The translations under genes were made by a program, and so were the position numbers. Shown here one piece after another: positions 63,101 through 64,000 of a stretch of DNA of 64,000 nt. This DNA comes from JAAXVQ01 sp964604705. GTDB taxonomy: Bacteria; Oederibacteriota; JAAXVQ01. Where the stretch lies: NCBI GenBank assembly GCA_964604705.1, contig CAZSAP010000006.1, forward strand, positions 186,001 through 250,000. The letters are read 5' to 3'. Below the pieces are notes generated by a model. It saw only the letters and a program-made list of their open reading frames with translations, did no database searches and was not told the origin of the DNA. Within the stretch, counting starts at the first letter, position 1. Each line of letters opens with the position of its first letter.

Positions 63101-64000
63101 AATGACATGATCGGCCGGCAAGAAAACCGCCGTCGTGCCGGGTTCCATGGTCGTAAGATTCAAGGCAATGGCTGCCCCGGTGTCTTTCTTGCCCGGCTCG
63201 CCGATGATATTGTTGATTGGGAAATCCGGGGCCGACTGCTTCACCTGATCCACAAACGTAGAACGGGTCGCAATCATAATATGGTCTTTAGGAATCCCCA
63301 ACTGCATTACACGCTCAATGGTCTTTTGGAGCATGGTCTTGCCGTCTTTGGAGAAGGACTGGAACTGTTTCGGGAAAGTGCCGTCGGACGCCGGCCAAAC
63401 GCGTTCCCCGCCACCACCGGCGAGAATCACCACGCGCACCTTGCTCATATCCGGAGCTTTGACCATGTAGTAGACAGTCTTGCCGTCTGCGGTCTCTTTT
63501 TTATCAATTCCCTTCAAGGTGGTGGTGTCCGCTTCCAAGGAGGCAAGATAATCCAACACTTCCAAGGCATCGGCTTGCGAGAGCTGCATTTGGGTCATGA
63601 CATCTTGCACGGTCAAGGGTTGCCCCTCTTCCATAGTCGTATACGCCTGCATCTTTTCCTGAATCAAACGTGCCGCAGGGGAGACCGGTATGTTCAACGC
63701 CTTGGAATAGCCTTGGGTTCCCGCCAACGTATTCAATTGTTGTTGCAACGCTTGCATCGTGCGTTGCTGCGTCGTGTTCAATGTATCCGTACCAAACACC
63801 TCAAATTCTTCCCCAGGGGTGCGGTTTAAAACTTTAACCGAGACGATCGCCAACGTGTACTGGCCCTGATCGAGCTTACGCCGTATCTCGGTCGAGTACG
63901 CTTGAATCGGGCCAATCTCTACAATCCGGCCTTCATGATCCACCAAAATACTAACTGCCGCACGGCCTGAAGTAGCATTGCCGCCCATGGACTCCTTGAC
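36110..64000 (-). CDS. Giant multidomain envelope protein, 5'-truncated (at least 9,296 codons)
   Basis: One uninterrupted frame of 27.9 kb, still open at the right edge. Residue numbers here count from the ATG at 63988, which is probably not the true start: no signal peptide follows it and VKES precedes it in frame. Order: unknown (1-180), GDP-mannose-type nucleotidyltransferase (183-553), SecY-like (750-1157), SecA-like (1233-2296), membrane hairpin (about 2510-2580), lipobox Cys2828, three TolC-like domains (2853-4075), HExxH (4234), membrane helices (about 4455-4580), GH5-like barrel (4643-4937), CBM-like sandwiches, coiled coil (5896-6089), membrane helices, HExxH (7336), phosphomannose isomerase (7489-7811), two TIM-like domains (7818-8519), helical C terminus. 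At least ten membrane segments lie outside the SecY part. Similar giant ORFs are known in Omnitrophota. Function as a whole is unknown; export or cell-surface glycan work is the best inference. Confidence 0.9.
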   Translation of the reverse strand, partial: VKESMGGNATSGRAAVSILVDHEGRIVEIGPIQAYSTEIRRKLDQGQYTLAIVSVKVLNRTPGEEFEVFGTDTLNTTQQRTMQALQQQLNTLAGTQGYSKALNIPVSPAARLIQEKMQAYTTMEEGQPLTVQDVMTQMQLSQADALEVLDYLASLEADTTTLKGIDKKETADGKTVYYMVKAPDMSKVRVVILAGGGGERVWPASDGTFPKQFQSFSKDGKTMLQKTIERVMQLGIPKDHIMIATRSTFVDQVKQSAPDFPINNIIGEPGKKDTGAAIALNLTTMEPGTTAVFLPADHVIAEHLADERADYSAAIDKFKAAIESAVKGAQNRERVVSTIGITPTFPATQYGYTQTGTQTKLGQGTTQVRQGLGFKEKPDLTTAQQLVASGDYVWNAGMFVMQRDFGLEMFGQHAPAIAQAMAEINKHLTVLRTATSTPAERETAQRGIVAAYNGIPKEAAVSVDFAIMEKLQKELLTVAGTFPWFDEGDWGSMTQRKDAEGNQSIGQGNVQLDNTRDTVVYADAGRTVIVKGLDAHVVAVKDGRVLVMPKELSAKLKDLTKELKADPETARFVDGTDMKTPAGQGLIRIVNSVNTEAVSDQGLVALFGLESVKVTQQGETVIVERTAPVKGITERAETKGVVLPAVETTQAEVKVDAEQARTEALGQVNRRLSSQAGFADLSVLASLGSVALGLVVGIPALLTLLTGFAFLPLVGVVAGVALVGLPVIFGVANRAQRAAGTASVAATAKDVSEIKSVSQDVRTYFNRFSQGIPTNLIKRVLITAGIIGLYFLGRMVPIPGVDATLFQTAANLGGTGAMGVFNFFSGGMLEKFSVFGLGLAPYYGASMIMMALSFFNPSLKNLQKSGENGRKQFERYTKWISVGLAAVQAAFVVMMTPMLFGTTALMLTGIITLTLGAVAMTWFNSQLQERGLGGKQGSILMAVMMIPSLLSQAGLALSGSLVAMPALTWIVGALSITALSVVLSTKYFKIPVRSTRDMKEGKKQTTPKRFLPFKADYTGANALFASQSLIALISMVTLPWLGFAIAPVSLTYNLIVVGTILVFALGITRLMVNPKDIAAQLAQSGKYIPGKTPGAETRNYLSRILTFLPVGGAAAIISMALLPQTIGMGGVGLSILVLVGTAVAVIDQVISIVSQQRAQAQMSVEQRPRTWVGAILPLIVPVGVVAGVVGVLYGIVNLAKVAFIATSVAVTIGLASWVFYIGAAGIAIGWLAYRQWIAPRRAQNAYMKALGQLRSEADKVDDMRVSLRGKSLAELKTQTDALRAQFKDMTQKEAEARFREQRSEAIAIAVVAIEQQKRARAAAESDPVKRRLLESFTIHPNQLMAALAFTELKQARGWQRVARFFRLLVTPEVSMVDVAAYAIKLATGQGKTETAALALFAVSLLNRGSHLITPNIDLAMEQGEEVARLLAPLGVSVAVTGYFDRETQRPAVLVWNSTTQSMVKEFDLTKAYQADITYGTESAFNFDYQIGLNTREPYYRIDDEGDVTYFVEGTTPRSINQTVEHTLRDAEMKELLGNVVKGLQPGMIKVDLGTQNIRFNEVGRSALPNSEAFETIASKNPAALRLLFAGLVSRVVEAQKGSETPLVEVTYQAGEQRAILTKDGLKMISQGYLGLPESTNLTEFPMLQSYLQAALDAQFFYERRDDVAKAAEAKPGVSEYRVTQGQVTLINRETGQDMPGQEVSGGIHQALQAKEFLVETNSLVRGGMEFTNIGDYQSQLLPAQFARRYPWRNLMSATTGNSEEQQELMERLGLARLHLPSDQGASLVRDRYQDQYYMEPAAQADALQNTIQEHKVLGGILIGTYTTGKLQALTQMLKQTFDRTGTAQVRIMDAETSPYRMQQLVQEAKARAAELRTALDGVKSIADATARQAAEKQILEKFQSQTRTLTVAVISSKTTKEQLAAIKQIASLPFVVTITNPRGTRGFNVLGEDMLAVEAEVPTSSDANEQLFGRVGRQGLVGYAVKIYSMADDAVMQRYADTSSAKFFMNRAVGNIMGTKLMQYVLKYISEAHVRNAREQAEQRSYHDRYFTPVNTADIQRRVLEQTISNMNESAFRAYVDNAIRQDVGTLVVNQINRTQIQSSLKQAAADLVAQFGHYRDVSLWDEEAMQAEISKQFPQELANRMTTLVHDALTNTKQDGYRLRESLTAQLQKSVNSLTNRDVVEAGFLNLMLALQERGVVLSVELANALQLRIADALLTKKGNTARQEIADVLAQYIGALHRGLVSSAAISLDDQKKSLLTQIKQSWGPDFLRPIESAKEDGMFLAYAGREPLDQFKTRAAQITRNYFAQAVPRVVLTAALNPIKVEVTMPERTVEEVLREADVLLGRGVAMETVVASATLPTGTLAQETLPVADTELYQQALAGTLRQIDGGFRLGRPLNIEKASFGKENQPAVIFRLNHPEKLDESDFLYLQQTAQTLNKNARVILVVTADEKVARKNRDAIGRALRVINDNLQAKARVQSYQQLSDNSLRSAYVPLAGRLPQLSVAAPLKKMAETVRETAVAQAGLLINLGATALLVTGLIGLFMASGGLLGLGAGGLAMGGAIALLVNNAGLRARIAAIPAFIAHLARTVGAPASETTEVPETTYQIATSDQVTNGQIKNINVNGRIASLYIDDAVEAAQPGISVIIEQQLTAAWGSLSNSLRNKTQSVVFLAERSEAQISALREQGVITDASIILFRDGYVKAGLDLTTTEGQTTLGTDLINPLLLASQRMQTIAKLLVNRLNLESRGTLDRNQLASEVVDLVASYPENIRDALRSLVQQEIGRRLNPSLLSGWERFLNSNALLRLAKRMVFLFIPMALFFLGGCATGSMAMARSTSPDMVYRDRGTYAPRDTITVSNNLTQLIDKGLSNSPNLSADRGRIEYASTDVFQAQLGAFLPTVSVKVPLVSTYFGEGGGVTGGQISNGFLITDERFRISQKIFDPTWGPYFSQLGAKTKLRQVEYQNDITSMIQEIVKAYIELRQANFLVAKQKTVLDDALSLIVENQKVIDDAPADQKQALTVYHQQLFTRAQKERTALLALQADALDKMRTMNIVVGNPVNTKVDVGSELVTQKELDDIFQRYFKMAPLSNQVDLAQANVQMSEFERQLIASNRSWIPTLTASGMVFSNSTGLGDMAAYVELRARLLHTDFGKTLSQERLLAVNSQLARVDYEEAKRVRVYATWQAQIQMTHALERMRLIEGQMKATGEKLAKAESDYQLGMGDVMLVAHLRGQWASLYTQQAAARFDYLTASLVLTGTEKVSDITQPVTLPSLSGSMVLAVENSVDIRRAILGGQAAKEEGNVAGSMNNPSLDLNAYGGKRFFNKQEQAGADFTGDKGWRTGLNLEVSGPLRFGTGNERNLAHSKVIENDAAREFARNQSMIDIIYAYIQVVELKARVNYQEKVVVQAQQRFDKAKAEAEKTQEPFFERAEMENLAAAKSTLEQIKQEMDIAIVRYMRLANIPAGTVLAFEGDVTTLLDKLPGELESALTANSYDPQAYRKLLVAQNQRASANMRVDGQGDPVRWQLGVAQDFNTKGTTAYFGLSIPLGGGSSSKKTQARAEYTESNQALTFWDRQLVQQQETAKSEYMFVTQQLELAKKRVTFATQDLAQAKIDMTAGKVTPSYVAFVEQQLYARQLELTFFQGHVARAKLKLLQLGAPVTATVTTPTLQINVTNPEAIIQQMSSLIASSPNVLRAQSLYESSNAAINDPTMFTLSFMSSGGLANQTFSKTNGGVSTDYSTTSGYVDAATQIRWSPSFIQQVQWARSQAFEKRVQRDQVVYQTWLKAIRTYFSLALSAEKVKFAQDEVARWKQMAAASPADKDVKLQYEDAQTKLLEQQRSLNALKLELSQLLGANIVFDYKATGNVAEFLNQTQFETQLNRVLALAGTMDSNMAAVMKDAQGTQSVLPSVVQGLLPTVTLESRFRHVSITGAQTTGGVKTENKVFTSQLAANVIISFSGENLLSGRLNDISSGINVDLARGVRIRMEAELKRLEGQINDQAALYNQTRKTLTAAEDALKMAQTQYPNEPGKLIAYVSAYMEARTTATEAYLKYLGLMADYNARIQAYTPVQVKSTVEPTTSGTKIAPVVKKVAPKSFLPLMLAMGGMGITFFLNGGWLFMLPAMISTAMLIVEASKYLILNSGFMSRLASHRWKAMEIADRVAEIQKRTGVELVPVRQPRGFRDAYHSLRNDFPLISYQPSTGRYLVSERLLDSDDWISRRQLDAFIRHEQQHAKRGAGEERAILSEVFGGGIVDVILNFTSLLNVPWALATRIPLLGRFLKTEEVVQSIPLSDFMSVSKATGVIHSASRSISKALDELNKAETKTASLTVELEAAMAAEEKAKGANGTDRARLQKQTQLDKASERLHEAFNAYIQSLQEFVDAADSLRASDVTELGSAVKAEYLKQARNIADSLVNGADTQKIRVGVSNALWQELENVANDEFAKLPADEQGKAARARRLKDFLTIGLIQVLGISAIGLGEMVNLTQAWTIGVPAIVLGIALFVFAWRTGRLTHMRVQHSRLERHHIKAWILTDFVRTGVWAVARAVVTMTAIMFMILAPLGQNRFFQIIIGIGLHPLVDFSRAVIYRFSPYREQKADVTADLTKVTGLPNEQRTSTSEHLLGTSQSVPQGFAAINNAQPDQISINGIVVKIKGANYYPSEHGWGKMWTEWDPKMIDRELARGEELGINVIRTFVHYKEFGGANVDPTMLAHMQEFIEIANKHGMKVQFTFFPMDRSYNEADWANQEKHVSAVLERFKNDPRILGWGISNETDLDAIQFNDANDVRLQQAVQWHNRMAALMKSVDPNHLVIAATSRPDLLTQLDMNSVDVYALHTGGNQDSALAMIVRTKQLMQSTNTVRPILFEEFGLDFSNPANDKDVAGAFFFKQFQEVFKTDIAGGMVWSLNDVGDQKWGLYAKDGTRRMDVKSINPGTEGVYVTFQATNFRNLREVPRRSMPVMTPLERDGFVQVYGTTNVLFDANSAATRSRWTGAADAARMLTTANGMTVQQQGAKNYAAIVSQPFTLDMTQHAVVKIKVSDVTGQWYAFLRDPKTNQVIRLQIDTHAAGEFTFDLSQYLPDNLQRDVQTFQLEIGVSETQTTKGTSSMVLERVETVNGSSTQLTQQAHTVLQSNVPFVDNKLTVSTEQDLISTPFLRVDLPKMEATARGRLFIDGREVVLENPFYFFAGENRLNLYQLAQKIGISNLTQGKVSVRLELEATGPLASQLKVSEVSAEGHALVMAQKYIGFNRADIDAFAREHNISLTALLTIIELEADQEKLLEFRRETFIGNALFWMSQYWRNIPAQRLVKPIYGDLKSFIAYHDVNAMSEIVERWKSRKHSAQWIEAWQGGWNEAALEYRGDVFGSEWDAWIGPSDLAFSADMKLNQASLRLAYKDPTLTIASNDTAALIRAFTNHPSVDIAEENFYRVIKRNHPGMSVEKYLATYSAQEIETEMVTTVRRTFFNYSPGDRLLQLIKRRVTGQFTDPVADLDGIAIEVTRELNRRGIPGTISSDDMRRMIRQEAAGIQDWFLVLYHNRATLSRVIADEYVAYMDDSISNNDWVNETNYRDKMTPEQIKLAVQLSERIGFYDLGIPAKGGGGSIWTDLAVPLFKWKMKESFEKPTIEDLLLRFQPSKDPKDGILGFLAAYQADPTQDPRILIAQQDNKRIIRKYNLQQYMTPDISAQYTLDQIASIVGYIDRKFGAWDPLMFPLSNLVDSWKGYMPLNEQQYFDQMSNSRFNNIQVSSSPGDAVNILPAGMKPSDFETYGSRVDLADNGQGGTRVTLTGTRTTADPEDQRKYGGAVFYTSLNGKGYDVLRLEITEITSSMYLSIPYAHDGTKYTKRYTVPMPITKPGVYYLNLGDILPKEVLQSLGEGYVDPKKAHADLDKQIAAEGKRRHEALNQKLGSKAYQESTIKPRWLDVEKKIHELQLKLYNELAAKYGSVPQSEYTTIDRKVKTQTAEWLKQMYAELEKQYPDGVPREEYTRVNRQVQQKAETYRKQLNDELANRYGGVVSRNEYAEANRKIAAQAKIWRDGVTAQIKAENDALHKQIDTDMEAYSAAQHKALDARLALFKIPIEFGVTSPWQDPTKPSTPEGQTNNGQRVVINAMSIVKGSDSLERGTDIMRKGSWAYDPIKQIYLMDWVANGTGVSYDAQGRMVLTGNRGALPISEAQLNAMNQDKINSEYRDKLAAGTTVRQFRVDPSNRWLEFTVDQVSSSGYFVIKNSKGQELIPQMKILRPGTYRYDLGNILTEGDVWLEIGVVAKYHPNGAAWKADQVTNQGQTMTLSRLRVMPGEALGNPTEDIMNLTSPNAWFYMDGKNVPVKAKGAASEESAGRGFSESLMSQYENGQVSGATAQLVTSPKDQQPYLMIKGADPTKGYGNVFRRVVFDPAKMPYLELYIDQMSALGYGYVNLLDITDVNDTMTQAEAQAHIKTYNLTPVLEPGFNLYDLRTVLPKNSGQRTYVLEIGVETRGQYGFNTPVQMTAAARLLAKADPHTITHGYSEFPSFEANRYMWKQVVLDAAETKQTEVQPAGMPDIPWHELHNSLVDVTKNEYPEVGGKPAGILPGYYYYFLDIGMGYAPDVNFGYTTLTPNREPRFHGVKRISSMIDFFQVSDPELAGESLYKKHNLSYLLMKMLSEPERYRIGIVMTHPREFQYDSMLSMAGWKRVGRMSNGAILWSPNRDIPALNRNQFNPSTAEKLGFGDSTNVPHRELRLPAIFLAMEAALGTGMVVGLLFFLRFLEVMYRAGQAVKSWIKKLLRIKDGEQGFFSKIGSTLNYWRQEGNLAQKTVAIGLRLATLPVRAPINVVRFVLNIRTITLVSFWFLAAGVSMLHRSINLIYDKPVYDRFKYNYMLYAPGENYDYRWDMRQVYYQQVWYTADAFVDKLLGRKQPEIRELSETDRFNFHTIERLTATMNRDLRLYLGNDYKDLTAAEMDNVARNMGAKDTISFFQGWNYATLLEFMTANVGTLRQAQPQAKQTYNPQAPLANLDVRTANNADLAKALSTDLTTRLGRGLISYEVTPADLQHILNRMGHKDARSIPSYADLYSLVLETGGSYLYRNYTGSKVYGEGRSFVLIPFVNERNYMKLLSDDDIEVLRYVTMNKFGYTSVEEYLKNVSPDENVQDTVKMWKTMFAQEIKDANVMTGRLHLSEFVGTQAPVTPGDRGKTRPISMIGALVTGVATSLSTLATTSALVLGYSSLIGLTSMGLGLGAASFIVGALGTVLMPMVGIFFLSQGIRIAWSERMAADGRPRDDVNKTVIGDWINNPDVLDMNALTTAQREAYSIKDMAKIAFYDETTGKIVANWARLSYLPVSHQRSIFQHENAHRSDHVNRQKLGLPMRSGLSGELAAYWTQVRQLPAVWGRQTAIVLTSLVGIITVGVTGLASLLPALSANVGGISAAVNGFTMQYLGGAAITGFMGILASWMPVLAMAGITAAVLVGFRKIYLTTQRPVLDPQLTDTQRTDADAAGKAFMKNVAPVVMGENFVSIVWGGKTWIKQLKGLQPNDQTVAESWEVSGHTDHPSPVVINGKQTTLAQLLKRAGTQLVGKQVWEEFGNDFPLLIKLLDANDNLSVQVHPQQEYSQLNEGQFGKNEAWVITNADPGAVIYLGFKQNVTPADFKAAVDQGKDLTSYLNAFPVKPGEVFLVPAGTIHAIGKGVRLAEVQQSSGITYRVWDWNRQPARELHVEKAMDVLNFNATNKASFTQAPVTLRQQGNSVYSEIMVSDYFRIRRAQVDGSLEMATEGTFHTLTVVNGTAVLKHKNGTLELKTGQSIVVPAELGAYTLEGKAELIQSLMPAKMARVSRMDEQRTLTHADKELLRTVYQNGAISTAVTYPLNLIRNLAARAVIRSMIKPFLLFYTFIATTFLGVPKTEAYLDGYLPKAVDTFRSQGRLNVTTHHADWNVANYESFYRLINTKFEPGDNAKVILHTEDLDVFLLPEFAKRESMPYETKSAQMALLERARANNITILIEPVRWEYNRGAKTMHEDVERVRAWRQAWAQAHPDDKVMPLAMVYDAWHWIHEGYPELFTKYLQATTPGELDAIRLQVLHLAKQEFQNAKDLIEWVHLSNSSNRMYPNEHLQHGNALFGDDTMIPNLELLRFIREQRPDLLQKVTLEVNPFYFLRALFGFERSVRQAAKSEGEQVPVISEQEAQRQAPAIPVATDVTARSAADLQSEALLNENDLKMVRTMYSNGSVSTMILYPLSLMPVFLQSAVAALIRPFFRSYVFLARVLFGITRVEVYADTLQIDKALTDMSRGKLNISSIHTQQYPFPLWNVFRLLRRTWTGEQPGKLVIHSSDLAQFVELVRQQEKLATADEAMRFILTMADRNNVRLMIEAHNDANFRAGREFDVHAQMDYVRQWRQTYQTETGRVAPIFMLFDPWHWIHENRPDLFAAYKRAQRPEQIAEVRASVYQEVVAAFDRYVDMIDHLHLSNSANMRWMPSDDLRHGNAMFGDDTMIPLLELARHMNARRPDLMQKATLEFNPLYWFRSLIGLERLVRREAKQRDQEPPQGPTSGTGITTGTVGTQQQGKTDTAVQELRRMQQVLPEQDDVNTPYRGTRFWPLQLVRYILSSALFANDSQLAGNLNLRAPLGALGSLFVGALSLIRLAVIFFMNSTPTQQVVVDDQHPILNRLKRQFAIDEPTARQYNVQQILFRPLAERGLSGLRQLVTGEDLGAYAEAGSRDAQNVQHPTIYVPARLLTELSKPVPRLDNSLRSVMDRLSYRIHAFLFATIVSYQAQRYFAQTRLDPLTEAMNPVAAVDTIEEKRAWESDSLTTGVRATDWFAGREKVGLSTHDVVTLAENWLAEVDALKQGQADQSLLQVNQQLQKQLREGAEPNLETLISVLESSTAAEGTRVAELRQLAREARTLAPESQALVANDLLSMLVQSQLAKPLGTPARGLETAMAGLKQVAILAMPATYKGLQVRVNQALATLTSNPALAMRATGLIQRLKAMDQVLSASIGSTAGTMTPLDINVGAALVSEAALSAKAENAGFMTIGEDLGQNRHAAMTGLLAAHEIQGMSVATRKVFEVSSPLKVALNNEMIQTGQLPEAIIAREYTGRVAEQVQAPAKGSAVLVRTLLAMTSVLPNALAVRLQASLLRSNPLGWAEVVAQKVGVSSVMTDLLQAPNTALGQVYLRFAANPTKLNTQRLVKAMVRVLKAQRTEIDRLTAEGYLAQSRTLLGEHERSVAAFSAVAQNLAVLNAQSIGAWDSTPRGVVEKTLVVPELLSQPGNRGALGALRDVLQKLPVQVDRGWFEKQQRRMFRSTAQAA
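38430..39410 (-). other. Giant protein: TIM-barrel-like domain, copy 2
   Basis: Residues about 8193-8519. Shares with copy 1 a hydrophobic lead-in (ALIRPFFRSYVFLARVLFG), then FDPWHWIHENRPDLF, HLHLSNSANMRWMPSDDLRHG and NAMFGDDTMIPLLELA. The pattern recalls xylose-isomerase-like/sugar-phosphate isomerase barrels (AP endonuclease 2 superfamily), with Glu, Asp and His positions kept in both copies. Substrate unknown. Confidence 0.6.
39540..40535 (-). other. Giant protein: TIM-barrel-like domain, copy 1
   Basis: Residues about 7818-8149, immediately after the phosphomannose isomerase. Has YDAWHWIHEGYPELF, WVHLSNSSNRMYPNEHLQHG and NALFGDDTMIPNLELL, closely matching copy 2, so the pair is a tandem duplication of about 370 residues. 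Isomerase- or epimerase-like fold by motif pattern only. Confidence 0.6.
40555..41520 (-). other. Giant protein: phosphomannose isomerase module
   Basis: Residues about 7489-7811. All class-defining motifs of the cupin-type mannose-6-phosphate isomerase are present: NLSVQVHPQQEY (zinc ligands), GKNEAWVI (zinc Glu), KPGEVFLVPAGTIHAIGKG (zinc His), EVQQSSGITYRVWDWNR, and ELHVEKAMDVLNF. These look intact, so mannose-6-phosphate/fructose-6-phosphate isomerisation is plausible. A cytoplasmic location would be expected for this reaction. Confidence 0.9.
41930..42135 (-). other. Giant protein: second HExxH motif
   Basis: Residues H7336-E-N-A-H7340 in SIFQHENAHRSDH, with a further His at 7344, preceded by membrane helices (about 42,250-42,470) and followed by more (about 41,610-41,880). 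The setting resembles a membrane-associated zinc peptidase, but the third ligand is not clear. Confidence 0.45.
44510..44900 (-). other. Giant protein: CBM-like sandwich domain 4
   Basis: Residues about 6363-6493. KGYGNVFRRVVFDPAKMPYL and LEPGFNLYDLRTVLPK then YVLEIGVET mirror the strand pattern of the CBM-like domains in the glycan operon (GKV motif, then a PYLE strand, then a Y-x-D/N-L strand). Confidence 0.5.
45065..45410 (-). other. Giant protein: CBM-like sandwich domain 3
   Basis: Residues about 6193-6308: RWLEFTVDQVSSSGYFVI, LRPGTYRYDLGNILTEGD, VWLEIGVV. Same fold pattern as domain 4. The WRD motif is not kept. Confidence 0.45.
45720..46300 (-). repeat. Giant protein: coiled-coil repeats of about 37 residues
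   Basis: Residues about 5896-6089. Three clear repeats: LYNELAAKYGSVPQSEYT, MYAELEKQYPDGVPREEYT and LNDELANRYGGVVSRNEYA, each followed by a basic/Gln-rich helix. They probably form a rod separating two CBM-like domains. Confidence 0.65.
46370..46705 (-). other. Giant protein: CBM-like sandwich domain 2
   Basis: Residues about 5761-5873: GYDVLRLEITEITSSMYLSI and MPITKPGVYYLNLGDILPK, the same strand order as the other CBM-like domains here. Confidence 0.45.
48635..49060 (-). other. Giant protein: CBM-like sandwich domain 1
   Basis: Residues about 4976-5118, directly after the GH5-like barrel: KNYAAIVSQPFTLDMTQHAV, HAAGEFTFDLSQYLPD and FQLEIGVSET. Barrel plus sandwich is the usual layout of a secreted glycosidase. 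Confidence 0.5.
49180..50065 (-). other. Giant protein: GH5/GH2-clan glycosidase-like barrel
   Basis: Residues about 4643-4937. The start VVKIKGANYYPSEHGW and the helix LARGEELGINVIRTFVHY are typical of clan GH-A. The acid/base candidate is E4777 in WGISNETD and the nucleophile candidate is E4872 in LFEEFGLD, both at the expected strand ends. GIVWSL-like GGMVWSLND closes the barrel. Catalysis on a beta-glycoside or mannoside is plausible. Confidence 0.82.
51195..51545 (-). other. Giant protein: first HExxH motif
   Basis: H4234-E-Q-Q-H4238 in DAFIRHEQQHAKRGAGEE, a zincin-type motif with a possible downstream Glu ligand in the AILSEVFGGG helix. It lies between a membrane hairpin and another hydrophobic segment (VDVILNFTSLL), directly after the third TolC-like domain. 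Confidence 0.5.
51765..52975 (-). other. Giant protein: TolC-like domain 3
   Basis: Residues about 3672-4075. Both halves of an outer-membrane efflux (OEP) protein are visible, each a beta-segment between long Gln/Ala-rich helices; for example SSPNVLRAQSLYESSNAAIN in the first and LLPTVTLESRFRHVSI in the second. It is the most diverged of the three, and a Pro/Val linker follows. Confidence 0.75.
53002..54170 (-). other. Giant protein: TolC-like domain 2
   Basis: Residues about 3273-3663. Complete OEP layout: NNPSLDLNAYGGKRFF strand region, helix AREFARNQSMIDIIYAYIQV, then the second half with WQLGVAQDFN, AYFGLSIPLGGG and long helices ending AKLKLLQLGAP. Starts directly where domain 1 ends. 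Confidence 0.82.
54190..55430 (-). other. Giant protein: TolC-like domain 1 with preceding lipobox
   Basis: Residues about 2853-3266. The OEP signature opens with QLIDKGLSNSPNLSADRG and AQLGAFLPTVSVKVPL, and the second half has NRSWIPTLTASGMVF and VYATWQAQIQMTHALERM. Twenty-five residues before it lies FFLGGC at Cys2828 after a hydrophobic stretch, which looks like the signal and lipobox of an ancestral stand-alone lipoprotein. This is strong evidence that a tolC-type gene was fused in. Confidence 0.85.
57100..60290 (-). other. Giant protein: SecA-like motor ATPase
   Basis: Residues about 1233-2296. SecA landmarks in order: N-terminal helix AQNAYMKALGQLRSEADKV, Walker A ATGQGKT (1382-1388, K1387), LITPNIDLAMEQGEEVARLL, ADITYGTESAFNFDY, Walker B-like DEGD (1499-1502; SecA has DEVD), then MSATTGNSEEQQEL, GILIGTYTTGKLQAL, TITNPRGTRGF, and GRVGRQG (1969-1975). 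The helical scaffold follows. Length agrees with a whole SecA plus extra. The core catalytic residues are kept, so ATP hydrolysis is plausible. Confidence 0.88.
60519..61740 (-). other. Giant protein: SecY-like translocon channel
   Basis: Residues about 750-1157. SecY hallmarks: RVLITAGIIGLYFLGRMVPI, FFSGGMLEKFSVFGLGLAPY, QERGLGGKQGS in place of ERGIGNGIS, KIPVRSTRDM in the C4 loop, ALGITRLMVNPKDIAAQLAQ, and SGKYIPGKTPGAETRNYL. About ten membrane helices are seen. It is a full-length homologue, clearly diverged from a housekeeping SecY, and directly precedes the SecA-like part. Confidence 0.9.
62330..63442 (-). other. Giant protein: mannose-1-phosphate guanylyltransferase module
   Basis: Residues about 183-553. 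VILAGGGGERVWPASDG and TFPKQFQSF form the nucleotide-binding/catalytic loop, with FLPADHVI, QYGYTQTG, GFKEKPD, DYVWNAGMFVM, VDFAIMEK and FPWFDEGDWGSM all in the expected order of ManC/ManC-like enzymes. It would make GDP-mannose from mannose-1-phosphate and GTP. Confidence 0.92.

Noticed and set aside
1..64000. tRNA, rRNA, insertion sequences, integrases or phage genes
   Set aside because: None was recognised: no cloverleaf-type gene, transposase motif or integrase motif was seen in the intergenic gaps or frames.

Overview
The window looks like part of the genome of an uncultured Gram-negative candidate-phylum bacterium. Visible signs are TonB/ExbB/ExbD, OmpA-type and PorV-type barrels, lipoproteins, Thr/Pro-rich linkers, many signal peptides and one enormous multidomain ORF. 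Giant ORFs are known from Omnitrophota (candidate division OP3), so that phylum is my first guess. This is inference; the window holds no rRNA or tRNA to confirm it. Apart from a chemoreceptor fragment at the left edge and one glycosidase gene at 22.1-23.9 kb, every gene lies on the minus strand.

Layout, in plus-strand coordinates. 0-1.1 kb: 3' part of a methyl-accepting chemotaxis protein. 1.1-4.9 kb: a BatD-BatA-BatB-BatC operon. 5.1-21.8 kb: a long glycan-handling operon read leftwards. It holds three secreted proteins with a recurring carbohydrate-binding-like beta-sandwich (I call it the WRD/GKV domain), a 1220-aa outer-membrane barrel protein, a CBM/FlgD-type surface protein coupled to a PorV-like barrel, two sugar ABC permeases, a 1737-aa multidomain glycosidase-like protein and a sugar-binding lipoprotein. 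No ABC ATPase is present. 22.1-23.9 kb: a cytoplasmic GH99/GH71/WbsX-like protein on the plus strand. 23.9-30.3 kb: an operon for a TPR protein, an OmpA-like periplasmic protein, ExbB, two ExbD and TonB. 30.5-35.6 kb: a possible surface-appendage operon with a subunit-like protein, two chaperone-like beta-sandwich proteins, a FlgD-Ig protein and a PorV-OmpA fusion.

36.1-64.0 kb is one open reading frame of at least 9,296 codons, still open at the right edge. Its visible modules, in order, are: a mannose-1-phosphate guanylyltransferase; a SecY-like channel; a SecA-like ATPase with recognisable nucleotide-binding motifs; an internal lipobox; three tandem complete TolC-like outer-membrane-factor domains; an HExxH motif; a multi-pass membrane segment; a GH5-like TIM barrel; several carbohydrate-binding-like sandwiches; a coiled-coil repeat; a second HExxH motif; a phosphomannose isomerase with intact signatures; two tandem TIM-barrel-like domains; and a helical C terminus.

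The striking idea is that inner-membrane channel, motor and a TolC trimer equivalent sit on one polypeptide, as though a whole trans-envelope export device were covalently built, with GDP-mannose enzymes and glycan-binding domains attached. The order and identity of the modules are read from sequence. That they act as one machine is inference. The neighbouring glycan operon, the GH99-like protein and the PMI/GMP modules share a mannose/glycan theme that may link the regions.
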